Assembly: GCA_036426205.1 (NCBI GenBank)
Contig: CM071570.1
Coordinates: 48,472,629-48,536,628 of the forward strand
Source: Ascaphus truei
Taxonomy: Eukaryota > Chordata > Amphibia > Anura > Ascaphidae
Direction: 5' to 3'
Length of the DNA stretch: 64,000 bases
The notes under the pieces are model-generated. The model did no database searches. It worked only from the letters and a program-made list of their open reading frames with translations, and had not been told where the DNA came from. Made by a program: the position numbers and the translations under genes. Each line of letters opens with the position of its first letter. The stretch's first letter is position 1. This document shows positions 1-10,934 of the stretch, in pieces.

Positions 1-698
1 TATTGTTCTGCCCAAAGTCTAGTCTGTCTAGCCAGGGGGAGTGGGACCCCAAAGGCGTTCCCTATCTTCAGGAGATCCCATCCATATAGAGGAACTCCAG
101 GGAATGCACACAGAGCAGCCAAGTCACTGAACTCCAGGCAGGGAGGTATCTACTCAGAATTGGGCCCTGTGCCAAAAGGAATGAGGATAGTCTGCGCCAC
201 AAGGGATTAAAGGAGGAAAGCTCCTCTGTAACCAGACTTCACGGTGATGATGCCCAAGTTCTAGATTCCGGTGTAGGGTCTATACCAAAGCACTCCCCTT
301 TGTGTGAGATTACAGCCTGTAACCAGGGTTAAGTAGGGTCCTGGGATTGGTGCTATATCTGGGTTATGTAGGATCCAGATAATAGACTTCTACTGTTGGG
401 AGACCATAACACGGATGAGAACTGAGTATGAGATGAAGATGACCTGTCTTGTTGATGATGCTATGCTGAACCAAGTTTTAAAAGTTTCTGGCGCCCTTTC
501 CTATTTTTGTCCTATCACTCTTCTTCTACAGAGCAGGCCTGAACACACGAGAGATGCCCTGAGAAAGAAGGTAACCACTGAGGTAACACTCTAACTGAGC
601 AGCTAAAACCCTGTCAGCACTCAGAACTGTACTGACATTATATGTACACTATCTCTGTGAGCCGGGTGGGATAGAGGTGTTACATCGGTGTATATATA
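1..698. other. Unassigned intergenic DNA
   Basis: I see no gene, tandem repeat or recognisable element end here. The stretch is moderately GC-balanced and ends in a short TA-rich run (about 688-698) that forms the left flank of the LTR element beginning at 699. It could be older LTR-element debris. Confidence 0.5.
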
Positions 699-818
699 TG
701 TAACGGGTGTTCCCTCTGGTCTGACCCACCCAATCTCACATTGGCCCCTGTGGTCTATCCAGCCCTCATTACATGTTCGTGTCTGGTGGTGCACCGGTAG
801 GCAACAGGACTCCTGAGT
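699..818 (-). repeat. Truncated 3' LTR remnant of copy 1
   Basis: About 120 bp nearly identical to 2368-2488 (the start of the intact LTR on the plus strand), ending abruptly at a GACTCCTGAGTC segment where internal element sequence resumes. Confidence 0.8.
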
Positions 819-1938
819 CGGTGACCGTTTTTCTCGGCCGGCTCTGTCTTGATGACCCGAGCTGGTCCCTGTTCTCCGGGACTCGTAGTCTCCCTCCAAA
901 GCGCACCGGGAAGTTCCGCGGTTAACATAGCGACATCTTCCACAGCCTATACCACCTGAACCGGCACGAAGGTCGGCATGGGCCATAAGTATTGTAGGCC
1001 ACATTGAGCGCATCGTGCAGTAGAGCTCACCGCCCCGCCCGGCAGTCGACATTGCAGGCATAAGCATGCCACCGTCTCTACACCCTCTACTCGGAGGATC
1101 AGGAAGCCTCCTGGAGCCGAGTAGGGATGAGTGGTTATCAGAGGCCCTTCTTCTTGTTTGCAGGCCATAGTCACTAATGGAGGTATTCGCACTAGTGGTC
1201 TGTACTGCTTGCTGGTTCCTCGCAACTGAAGGGCATGGGCTTTGTCACCAACCCTTCCTCCAGCCTTCTCCATCCGCATCCGCCAAGACAGGAAACCACT
1301 CCCCCTGATTGAAACTTGGGGGATGTCCCATAGACTTGTAGGCTGGCCCAGCACAGGGGCGGAGTTAGTCACAGTCCATGTGGGCGCGGCTCCAGCTTTC
1401 GCGCCATACCCCCCCACAGGGCGTGGTCTCTCTGTTGGCGCCACTCCTGGCCAACTTTCTGCCCACGAGGTTTCCCAGGGACGCAGGAGCCGCCATCTTG
1501 GATTGCACTGTCAATCGGGTTCACTGTTGAGGTAGCGTTTGACTGTTTGTATGTTGAATGACAAGCAAGTCCATTACGTTCCTCCCATCTCACAATAATG
1601 TCCTCTCCGCTATCCTCAGGGTCAGTACCTTAAGGTCCTAAGCAGGCCATACACGGCACAATCACTGTTTTCACTCCATTCCACAGCAGGCTCACAAAAG
1701 TCTCTTCTGTAGCTTGCTCTTCCTCCTCACACAGGACATATTCGTTCTCTCCTTCGGCCTCTGTCCGCCATATTGGACCTTCCGCACCGCGCGGATCCTC
1801 CATTCTTGCGGTCGCCATTCGGCCACTGTTCCTTGAATTATTGTACATGGAGCTCCACTCTGCGGGGCAGCTGCCACACCAGTACAATAAAAAATGCCTT
1901 GTGCACCACCTTGAATACCTATTGTAGATCTGACTCAT
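819..1938 (-). pseudogene. Broken reading frame of LTR element copy 1
   Basis: Two separated minus-strand blocks match the long frame of the element at 27852-32789. Block 1630-1938 has a LLWNGVKT segment that aligns with LLWSGAKA in the other copy. Block 947-1444 has a THPYSAPGGFLIL segment followed by a cysteine cluster of the form CxCxxC...CxxC (CLCLQCRLPGG, then ARCAQCG), aligning residue by residue with the same cluster near 30600. Stops and frameshifts separate the blocks. Conservation of the cysteine spacing (CX2CX12CX2C) in two diverged copies argues that this was once a real protein. I do not recognise the family: it is not a retroviral CCHC knuckle, and no reverse transcriptase, protease or integrase motif is visible. 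Confidence 0.6.
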
Positions 1939-2367
1939 GTTGCACTACCTCAGACTAGGCTCACTCTTTCTGTGTCTGCTGTATCTCCTTCCTCACAGTC
2001 TGTGCTCCCTGCGTCGAGTGGTCTGGAATGGACTAGAGTACTCTGGGTTGTCCATGCAGTATTTTGGGGTCTACCTACTGTTGGTCAGTCTAGCGCAGAC
2101 CCTCTCCAGGATTCCTGGTCTAAATTACCAGTTTATCCCTTTAGGCGTTATAACACTAGCACTACCTCAAGGTTTCAGTGACAGCTATAGCCCGGCTCCA
2201 AACCTAAGAATCCCAGGGCGTCTGTGCGGTCCGCGTCTCCAGTAGCTCCCCTGACTACCCCTGGCTCCTTCCCACACAGCCCAAAGTGGCAGCAGACACT
2301 CTCCCTGTTTCCAGTGTGCCTAGCAAAAGCCTGTCCTGTTGACAGGTATCTCAGCAGCTCCTCCAAC

Positions 2368-3196
2368 TGTAACGGGTGTTCCCTCTGGTCTGACCCATTC
2401 AATCTCACATTGGCCCCTGTGGTCTATCCAGCCCTCAATACATGTTCGTGTCTGGTGGTGCACCTGTAGGCAACAGGACTCCTGAGTCTCCCGCATGATG
2501 GTATTCGGGGATGTCACGCCAGACAGGCAGCTGAGGTAGTGAGTGCGAGTCCTACTTACATCATGTGCAGCGCCTCTACCTCATCAGGATCTATGCGTCC
2601 GCAGATAGATGGTCCTGATGAGGAACTCCTTCTTGGTGGTGAGGGCCCCTGGAGAGTAATTGCAGACTCACACCATGGGGTTCTCGTTGAACAAGTCATT
2701 CTTTATTGTGCGGGGTGTCTTGGGCCAGCTGCCTCTCGCAGCCCGTGCTTCAGCCGCACATCGCTCCGTGCTCCCCTTTAAAAGGTACGCCGCCCTCCCA
2801 ATGGAGTGGGATCCCCTCTCCCCATAGGGAGATCACCCCTGTGCCAGGTCCCTGGACACAGTGGCCTTTTATAACTGAATATATATCTCGGTGCCACTAG
2901 TTACTGCACTAGTGGGCACCTTAGAACTTGCTGCTTCGCCTTCACCTTGCAGCATCCAAACCGCAGCGACCACACTAACTTTAGGCAGTGCGATGCCTTA
3001 AATACCTCAGGAGGCAGGCACATCTCTGATGTCACTAACTGTGGACTCAGAGCATGCAGCCCCTCCCATCCATACATAGGGCACCTCACCAGGGTGTGAG
3101 GGCAAATCTCCATGATTACTGCTGGCATTCCTGTAACTTACCAGGTTTTGCTGCCAGCAGGAGAGATGACTGTAGACATTGTTATGCATGGCTACA
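2368..3196 (-). repeat. 5' LTR of copy 1 (829 bp)
   Basis: Starts TGTAACGG and ends GGCTACA (TG...CA on either strand). It matches the 831/832-bp LTRs of the 27852-32789 element along its length in organisation and in blocks of sequence. On the minus strand it contains AATAAA at 2702-2707, a likely R-region polyadenylation signal. Confidence 0.85.
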
Positions 3197-4070
3197 TATA
3201 TATACAAAAACAGAATGCATGCAGTTGCATAAATAGTCAGATGTGTGTATTAAATCTTTAATGTAAAAAACTTTGTGAAAGTTGGGACTTTGTTCTACTT
3301 ATAAATTGGTGACTTTGGGTGTCAAAAACCAAACTCCCCCAAACTGCTGAGGCTCAGAATGATCCGAACGGGGGTCGGTCCAGAGAGGCCAAGGTGAAAA
3401 CGAGACTAAACCTTGTTACCATTTCTGGTTCGTGCTTGAGAGAAATGCACCAAGAACCCTGAAACCTACAGCATTTCCCATCTGCAGGGCACCTCTGCTC
3501 TCCAAGCTGCCATTTAGCGGCAGGGAGGGGAGGGTAAAAGGAGGGGGACTGGTGGCCCTGTGAGCTAGCTGAAAATAATAATACAAAAAAAGTACTAACC
3601 TTAAAGCAACAGAGTTTCAATTTTTGCAAACAACAATGAGGATGGCTCATCGAGGGGCAAGGATGGACATCGATTGAAGAGGGCCACCAGACCCATGGAT
3701 TAGGTTTAATGAAAGGCTGAATGTGTGTTTATAGGGGGGGGGGGTATATACTGTATACTTGCTATATTTGATCCTCAGTCATGCCAGTGGATTTAGACAA
3801 GTGTAATATCCAATGTTTGAAGGTGGCCATTGATGTCAGCAGTCCTCTATCTCAGAGTTGGGAGTATTCAGTAGCACCCCGCAGCACTATCATATCATAC
3901 CGACGGGTGAACATCATTGGGAAAAGGTGACATCTGATGTTTTGTTACCAGTAACACTTGTAGTATATTCACATTGGTGGTATTAGCAGCAGCTTTATTA
4001 GCATTTACACATAATTTCTAACTTCTGGTCCTTATGTTTAAAAAAATTAAAAAAAGGCTCCAGAGGGTAG
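3197..4070. other. Intergenic DNA without recognised genes
   Basis: Contains a short G run near 3737-3744 and an open frame at 3354-3650 (minus) with no recognisable domain. Nothing else stands out before the minisatellite starts. Confidence 0.5.
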
Positions 4071-4690
4071 CCACCCCATCTCACTCTTACTAGTCCCCCC
4101 ACATCTCACTCTCACCAGCCCCCCGCAAATCACTTTCACTAGCCCCTCATCTCACTCTAATACACCCCTACATATCACTCTCCAAAGCCCCCTCCGCATC
4201 TCACTCTCATCTTTCCCCCCGCATCTCACTCTCATCCCTCGCCCCCGCATCTCACTCTCATCCTCCCCCCCGCATCTCACTCTCATCTTCCCCCCGCATC
4301 TCACTCTCATCCTCCCCCCGCATCTCACTCTCATCCTCCCCCCGCATCTCACTCTCATCCTCCCCCCGCATCTCACTCTCATCCTCCCCCCCGCATCTCA
4401 CTCTCATCCTCCCCCCCGCATCTCACTCTCATCTTCCCCCCGCATCTCACTCTCATCCTCCCCCCGCATCTCACTCTCATCCTCCCCCCGCATCTCACTC
4501 TCATCCTCCCCCCGCATCTCACTCTCTTCGCCCCAACACATCACACTCTCACCAGCCCCCCTGCATCTTGGTCATCCACCCCATCTCACTCTTAGTAGTC
4601 CCTCCACATTATCACCCGCTCCTCCGCATCTCACTCTCACCCGCTCCTCCGCATCTCACTCTCACCCTCTCCTCTGCGTCTCACTCTCAA
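4071..4690. repeat. Minisatellite block A, about 24-bp unit
   Basis: Roughly 25 head-to-tail copies of a C-rich unit containing CATCTCACTCTCATC and a run of five to seven C. The central part (4196-4530) is very regular; the edges are more diverged. The opening phrase (CCACCCCATCTCACTCTTA followed by TAGTCC) recurs about 505 bp later near 4577, which suggests a higher-order duplication inside the block. Confidence 0.95.
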
Positions 4691-4694
4691 GCTG

Positions 4695-5030
4695 TGATTA
4701 TACCAGAAATCGCGTGCGATGCCGCGATGCCGCGCAGCTTCAAAACAAAACAATCAAATGCAATGAAAGCGCACATACCAATCGCGATGTTAGCGCTGCG
4801 ACGTACTGCAAAGCTTCTGTCTCGTGAAGAGAGTTGAGATTTTGTTTTTCACAAGCGACGGCCGCGTCACGTGATTTGCAAGGCCAATCACAGAGCATCT
4901 TAAACAAATCAGGAAATGATGAACTGGTCAATTCTCCTCTGCAGTAGCGCTACAAATCGCTTCTGCATGTGCACATGTAACGTCGCTACGATTACATCAC
5001 CAGATCGCTCTGCAGTTTCTGGTATAATTG
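4695..5030. mobile_element. Miniature inverted-repeat element inside the minisatellite
   Basis: About 336 bp of non-repetitive, CpG-containing sequence interrupts the minisatellite. Its ends are inverted: ATTATACCAGAAA at 4697-4709 and its reverse complement at 5016-5028, with further imperfect pairing inward (GCGAT on both sides). No transposase is present. I could not find a clean target-site duplication, so the superfamily is open. The open frames crossing it are accidental. Confidence 0.65.
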
Positions 5031-5032
5031 AG

Positions 5033-5905
5033 GCCTCACCAGCTCCTCCACATTTCACTCTCACCCGCCCCTCAATGTCTCACTCTCACCCGCTCATCCA
5101 CTTCTCACTCTCACCCGCCCCTCAACCTCTCACAGTCACCCGGTCCTCCATGTCTCACTGTCCCCCGCCCCTCCACGTCTCACTCTCACCCGCTCCACCG
5201 CTTCTCACTCTCACCTGCTCCTCCACGTCTCACTCTCACCCGCTCCTCCACATCTCACTCTCACCTGCTCCTCAACGTTTCACTCTCATCCACTTCTCCA
5301 CATCTCACTCTCACCTGCATCTCACCCTCACCCGCTCCTCCGCGTCTCACTCTCACCCGCTCCTCCGTTTCACTCTCACCCGCTCCTCAGCATCTCACTC
5401 TCACCTGCTCCTCCGCATCTCACTTTCACCCGCTCTTCCGCATCTCACCTCACCCGCTCCTCCGCATCTCACCTCACCCGCTCCTCCGCATCTCACTCTC
5501 ACTCGCTCCTCCGTGTCTCACTCTCACCCGCTCCTCCGCATCTCACTCTCACCAGCATCTTACTCTCACCCGCTCCTCCACGTCTCATTCTCACCCGCGC
5601 CTCCACGTCTCACCGCTCCTCCGCGCCTCACTCTCACCCGCTCCTACACATCTCATTCTCACCCGCTCCTCCAGGTCTCACTCTCACCACCCCTCAATGT
5701 CTTACTCTCACCCTCTCCTCCACGTCTGACTCTCACCCGCACCTCCGCATCTCACCCGCTCCTCTGCGAATCACTCTCATCCGCTCCTCCGCGAATCGCT
5801 CTCATCCACTCCTTCGCGTCTCTCACACCCTCTCCTCAGCATCACACTCTCATCCACATCTGACTCTCACCAGCTCCTCCCCCTTACATCCCCCTCCAGA
5901 GCTCA
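5033..5905. repeat. Minisatellite block B, 25-bp unit
   Basis: More than 30 diverged copies of a unit containing CTCACTCTCACCCGCTCCTCC. Because 25 is not a multiple of 3, all three plus-strand frames stay open for long stretches with a 25-residue period. These Ser/Pro/His-rich translations are artefacts and not genes. Confidence 0.95.
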
Positions 5906-5984
5906 CTTCCGTTCCACTGCATGTTGCCTTATAACTGTCCCCCAGAAACTCTATCACTGACGACTCCTCCAAATCTCATTCACA

Positions 5985-7235
5985 GCACCCGCATCACACT
6001 CTCACTGCCACCCCTGCATCACACTCACTGCCACCCCTGCATCACACTCTCACTGCCACCCCTGCATCACACTCTCACTGCCACCCCTGCATCACACTCT
6101 CACTGCCACCCCTGCATTACACTCTCACTGCCATCCCCATCACACTCTCACTGCACACCCCTGCACACACTCTCCATTGCACACTCCCGTATCTCAATCT
6201 CACTGCCACACCCGACTCACACTCTCCCTGCCACCACCCCACATCACTCTTTCACTGTATGCCAACCCCACATCACACTCTCACTGCCACCCCTCGCATC
6301 ACACTCTCACTGCCACCCCTGATTCCACACTCTCATGCCACCCCCCATCACACTCTCACTGTGCACCCCCTCGCATCCACCACATTACCAACTCCCCGCA
6401 TCACCACTCTCACGCTACACCCCCCCACCCACAGCCACACTCTCAATGTGCCACCCCCGCATCACACTCTCACTGTGCCACTCCCCGCATCCCACTCTCA
6501 CTGTGCCAACCCCGCATACACACTCTCACTACCACCCCAACCGCATCCACACTCTCACTGCCACCCCCCTTCACACTCTCACTGCCCATCCCGCATCACA
6601 CTCTCACTGCCACCACTGCATCACAATCTCACTGCCACTCCCCGTATCTCAATCTCACTGCCACACCCCGCATCACACTCTCCCTGCCACACCCCGCATC
6701 ACACTCTCACTGTGCCACTCCCCGCATCACACTCTCACTGTACCACCCCCCGCATCACACTCTCACTGTGCCACCCCTGCATCACTCTCTCACTGTGCCA
6801 CACCCCACATCACTCTCTCACTGTGCCACACCCCACATCACTCTTTCACTGTGCCACCCCCTCGCATCACACTCTCACTGCCAACCCCTGCATCACACTC
6901 TCACTGCCACCCCTGCATCACAATCTCACTGCCACTCCCCGTATCTCAATCTCACTGCCACACGCCGCATCACACTCTCCCTGCCACACCCCGCATCACT
7001 CTCTCACTGTGCCACACCCCGCATCATTCTCTCACTGTGCCACCCCCTCGCATCACACTCTCACTGCCAACCCCTGCATCACACTCTCACTGCCACCCCC
7101 CATCACACTCTCACTGCCACCCCCTGCATCACAAACTCACTGCCCCCCATCACACTTTCACGGCCACCCCACGCATCACACTCTCATTGCCACCCCCTGT
7201 ATCTCAATCTCACTGCTACACCTCCGGATCTCATT
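5985..7235. repeat. Minisatellite block C, 25-bp unit with higher-order repeat
   Basis: About 48 copies of a unit containing CATCACACTCTCACTGCCAC. A distinctive run of variants (CAATCTCAC, then CCCCGTATCTC, then CTCTCCCTGCC) occurs at about 6624 and again at about 6921, a 297-bp offset, so a block of roughly 12 units was duplicated. The plus strand is almost free of G, and the minus strand is correspondingly G-rich. Confidence 0.95.
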
Positions 7236-7340
7236 GTCGCCTGCACCCCACTGAAACTCGCTGCAGCCCTCCCACCACATGACTGACTCCCTCCTGCAAC
7301 AGAGATCAAGGATTTCAATAATGCCCAGAATGTACATCCT

Positions 7341-7669
7341 TAGAGGCTGTGTCCAGGCTGGGAGTGGGCGCATTGGCGCTCGTGCACTGCGCCATGCTCG
7401 GTCAGGTGATTCGTGGCCGGCTAGGTGCGCGCAGCGGGGCATGTCGGGGGGCGCGGTCAAGACATCACTGAGCTGGTTTGCCCTCATTAGGCGAACCGCT
7501 CACGTGACGCTCGAGCAAGCGGCAGATTCAAATTTGCTTGCTTGGCAAGCAGCTAAGCGCCGCGCATGCTCAGGCGCTTGCTCACGCTGGCCACACACAT
7601 TGCCGCAATGCGTTTCATCGTGCCCAGCGTGAGCCCGCCCGCTCAGCGTCACCCTGGCCTAGGCCTTAG
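7341..7669. mobile_element. GC-rich miniature element, family M1 copy 1
   Basis: A CpG-rich island in AT-rich DNA with imperfect inverted ends (TAGAGGCTGTGTCCAGGCTG against the reverse complement of CCTGGCCTAGGCCTTAG). An internal phrase CCCTCATTAGGCGAACCG is shared with the element at 8615-8952 (CCCTCATTGGCTGAACCG), and both carry AATGTACATCCT beside the left end. No transposase is encoded. Superfamily uncertain; hAT is possible. Confidence 0.55.
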
Positions 7670-8614
7670 GCTATAATAAGTCATCAGTAATCAAAAAGAA
7701 TTAATCACCGCCTATCATTCAAAATAAGGTTCAGTCCTTGTTCTTACTCGTGAAGTTTACTACATTGTATTTCATGTTCCCTAGTCTAAATATTTTGAGA
7801 TTTTTCTTTAGAGACATTGAATAAATTGGGTATAATAAATAGGTTTTTTTCACTCTTAATAAAGTATTTTATTTTTTAAAATGTTGTAAGCATTGTATAT
7901 CACATATAATTGTATTTATAATTATATTTATACTATATTTATTATTATTTTCATATTTCAACATTGATCAATGCATATTTAACTTATTTACGTAATGATC
8001 ATATTTATGCTAACTAGTAAAAAATGTAAACATTAAATATAGATTTCCCCCCAATACGATATAAAATGCAGATCAAATTGTGTAGGAGGGACGGAGCATC
8101 CTTGAAGAGCTTTATAACAGAAAACATAATGATGCATTGTTTGTTTCTAAGCATGCAATTAACTTACAAAATCACGTCCAATCCAGCACTTGTTATATTG
8201 CATGTTGCCAGTTCCAACATGTATACAGTTTTGGAGAGGGAATGTACATGTTGAGGTGACTGAACCTTCCAAGGGCATTTTTTATCCATCACGATTCAAC
8301 AATGCATTATTATGTTCGAACAAAGTACTTTTCAAGTGAGATTGGCTTCAATTGCTAGTGCAGTCACTGTACTAACATAAAATGTAAACCAGGTATATCA
8401 GCGGTACTAAAATAGATTATAATCACACAGCGGACAGGAGAAATCCATGCAATGTCCAACGTGTGTTTCTTCTCTCAATAAATCTGTTCTGTAGTAGTAG
8501 ATAATACTTACTAATTTTGTTTTAATTCAACTCTTAATGCCATTTTGAATGAGTTTTAACATACTGAGCAACTTTTGATTTCTATAGCAGGTTTTGCACA
8601 GTTCCCCAGCAGTG
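7670..8614. other. AT-rich intergenic DNA
   Basis: Strongly AT-rich with no long coding frame, no recognisable element and no tandem array. Confidence 0.6.
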
Positions 8615-8952
8615 TAAGGCTATGGCCCCGAATGTACATCCTGGCAACACGTGCTGCTGTGATCGCCGGTCTGTGCAGAGCTGCAGGGGGAAAGACGGGG
8701 GGAGGGGGGCGTGACGGAGGGCGCAGCCATGACGTCACCCGGCAGGTTCACCCTCATTGGCTGAACCGCCGGGGGGTGTGGCCAGCGCTACGTCGCCAGT
8801 ACTGAAGACAATTTTACTGTATTTAGAAAAATGTGGTCACGCAACGCGGCGGCCAAGGCAGCCAGCAGGCCCGGCCCCATTGAGGGGCAGTTCTTGTTCC
8901 TGCAGCGCACGCCATAGCGCTCGCTGCAGCAGGCACCGGGGACCTAGCCTAA
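8615..8952. mobile_element. GC-rich miniature element, family M1 copy 2
   Basis: Inverted ends TAAGGCTATGGCCCCG and the reverse complement of CGGGGACCTAGCCTAA bracket a 338-bp GC-rich segment that shares its internal phrase with copy 1. It includes a TGACGTCA octamer at 8730-8737. No clear target-site duplication was found. Confidence 0.6.
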
Positions 8953-10800
8953 GATCTCTGCAACACTTTCCTGTTTGTGACCATTTGTTGCCACTGTTCC
9001 CAGCAGTTTGAGCTGCAAACTGTAACAATAGATAATGTTACCATAGTAGTATAAAAATATATTGTCGGTGCTGAATTACACTGACTGAAAGAGTTATTGA
9101 AACTGAAAGGCAGCCATTTAGTGAACCCTGGGAAGAAATCAAAGGCTGCATACATTTAAAAAAAATGTTTTTAAAGTACCGCAATGATTTCCTCTTTAAC
9201 ATAGTTGTGTTTGCTATTTTTTTGCAGAGAGAGTATTCAAGATACACTCCAAAGTAGTACCAAAGCAAACTAGTGCCAGCAAGTTATATGTTTAATATAT
9301 ATAAATATTAATATAGGTTATTAATGCCTAAAAAACCCAGACATTTAACAGCATTTTCAAACCATTTGTGAAGGTTTAACCTGCATGTTTGTAAAAATTG
9401 CAACCTGAAGTTTAGAGCGGGTTTAATTGCTCCTAACTCTCTTCCTGCCCTAGTTGAGTGCATACATTTAATTGACAAATCCTTTGGGTGGTGCAAAAAG
9501 CATTGACAACCATCTTTTCACATTTAAGAGGAATATTCTTTTATTTCTGGAGCTATTTCACAGCAATGAAGGTGGCTAAACCCCATCTCCCCCCCCTTTA
9601 AGCTAATAAATAGATCTCTGAATAAATAATCTTGGACTCCATCCCTTTGGATGGACTTGTTGACTGCCTCAGGTAAATAATAAGGAAAATGAAGCACCTT
9701 CTAAGTAGACCCCCCTATTAAATATAAGCCATAAATTGAACTTGAAGGACACAAACTCTTTTTCTAGTCAAATTTAATAATAAATCATATATTATTTCCT
9801 TATCTTACACTGAAGAGGGAAAGAGTGATCTGGACCTACAAAAACAAGAGAGGGATTGCGGGACACAATTAATGGGGGAGTATTATTTTAGTGGAACTCA
9901 TGAGTATGGCAGAGGATATGGTGAGAGGGATCTTTTTTGGGGGAGAGGGTTCCAATGTTCCAATGTAGGTTCCAATGTTGGCGCTGGTCAGTCGAAGAGT
10001 CTGTTAAACCTCACACAGCTCCATCATCGAGTTTTTTAGTATGTTTAGTGTCCATAATTTCTTTCTACTTTTCTGTTTAATTTAGACGAATGAACACAAT
10101 GTCCACATAATAACATTACTGTTGCTTTAATAAAAAAGTGATATAAAAAGACACTAATATGAATTCTATTGATGTTTAAAATAAGTATGAATCGCACTGC
10201 ATAAGCAAACTTTCAAATGTAATTTCTGACATAAGGATAAATCAGCTATTTATTTCTATTTTTTACATGTATAAAAAATGTAAACACATATAGATGAATA
10301 GAATACATTTCAGTTTGAGAAGGCCATAAAGGACAAAAATCCAATTGATAGAACATAATAGCTTTCTAAGGTTTTATTTTAGACTGTGAACATTTCTGTG
10401 CTAAAAAGTAATACAAACCTTCAAAACATGTACGTCAAATGTGTATAAAGAATTTGTTTGAAATCATTTTTTAGCCATTACTCATGTTGAATCCCTGATT
10501 GCTACAATTGAAATGAAAATATATATTTTTTATTTATAACTAGCATTGGTATATACTGTAGCAATTCTTAGTGTAATTTTATTGATAGTAGCCAAACTGT
10601 GAAAATAATACATTTTGTTAACCTATATATTGAATCATCCGTTCTGCATCAAAGACATTTTTGGGTTGATATATAACCATTTAATTCTGCTATAACACTA
10701 TTAAGCGTCGTTATGGGGTTTATGACAAGTTGAACTTAGCAAACAATTTTGTTGCACTTTTAATTGATTTTGTGGCTCACAGAAATATTTTATTTTTTTT
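8953..10800. other. AT-rich DNA, no gene recognised
   Basis: Low-GC sequence with short chance frames only. It does not resemble the repeats elsewhere in the window, so it may be unique DNA, perhaps intronic if the candidate exon just to the right is real. Confidence 0.5.
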
Positions 10801-10816
10801 ATTTTTTAGTACTTAC

Positions 10817-10931
10817 CAATTACATCTGTATGCCGATCGCAGTCCTTTTTCGTACCAAAAAAGCGTGTTGTGTACATTGACCTCATACAGTAGGTTATGA
10901 GGATTGCTTGCACACTACATTCAGCATCAAT
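10817..10931 (-). CDS. Candidate internal exon of an unidentified host gene
   Basis: On the minus strand a 115-nt segment is preceded by a pyrimidine-rich tract ending TTTCTGTTTTAAG and followed at once by a consensus donor GTAAGT (10811-10816). Only one of its three frames is open; it gives 38 residues plus one base (start phase 0, end phase 1). The peptide begins IDAECSVQ, ends HTDVIG and contains three cysteines and a TTRFFGTKKDCD segment. Composition looks protein-like, and the segment lies in DNA that matches no repeat in this window. I do not recognise the protein, and no neighbouring exon was found within the window. It could still be a chance open frame with chance splice signals. Confidence 0.35.
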
Positions 10932-10934
10932 CTT

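Larger units (their letters stand above)
699..3196 (-). mobile_element. LTR retrotransposon copy 1, internally deleted
   Basis: The same sequence beginning TGTAACGGGTG occurs at 699 and at 2368. The right copy runs 829 bp to a GGCTACA end at 3196; the left copy stops after about 120 bp. The material between (819-2367) matches the internal region of the better copy at 27852-32789, including a shared cysteine-rich protein segment. The coding strand is minus, so the right LTR is the 5' LTR. Just inside it, the minus strand reads TGGAGG, a plausible primer-binding site. Both outer flanks are TA-rich (TATA), so the target duplication is only suggestive. A deletion removed most of the 3' LTR and the downstream internal region, joining the reading frame directly to the LTR remnant near 818. 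Confidence 0.8.

Noticed and set aside
3354..3650. 98-residue minus-strand frame
   Set aside because: No domain, no splice sites and no copy elsewhere; treated as chance.
4152..4382. Arg/Gly-rich minus-strand frame with an RVRCGGRM repeat
   Set aside because: Reverse-complement translation of the 24-bp minisatellite, not a protein gene.
4071..7235. Possible CRISPR array
   Set aside because: The repeats are contiguous with no unique spacers, drift in sequence, and the surrounding DNA is animal-type repeat DNA.
4916..7286. Several long plus-strand open frames (up to 369 residues) rich in Ser, Pro, His and Thr
   Set aside because: They are translations of the 25-bp minisatellite; all three frames are open because the unit lacks stop codons and its length is not a multiple of three.
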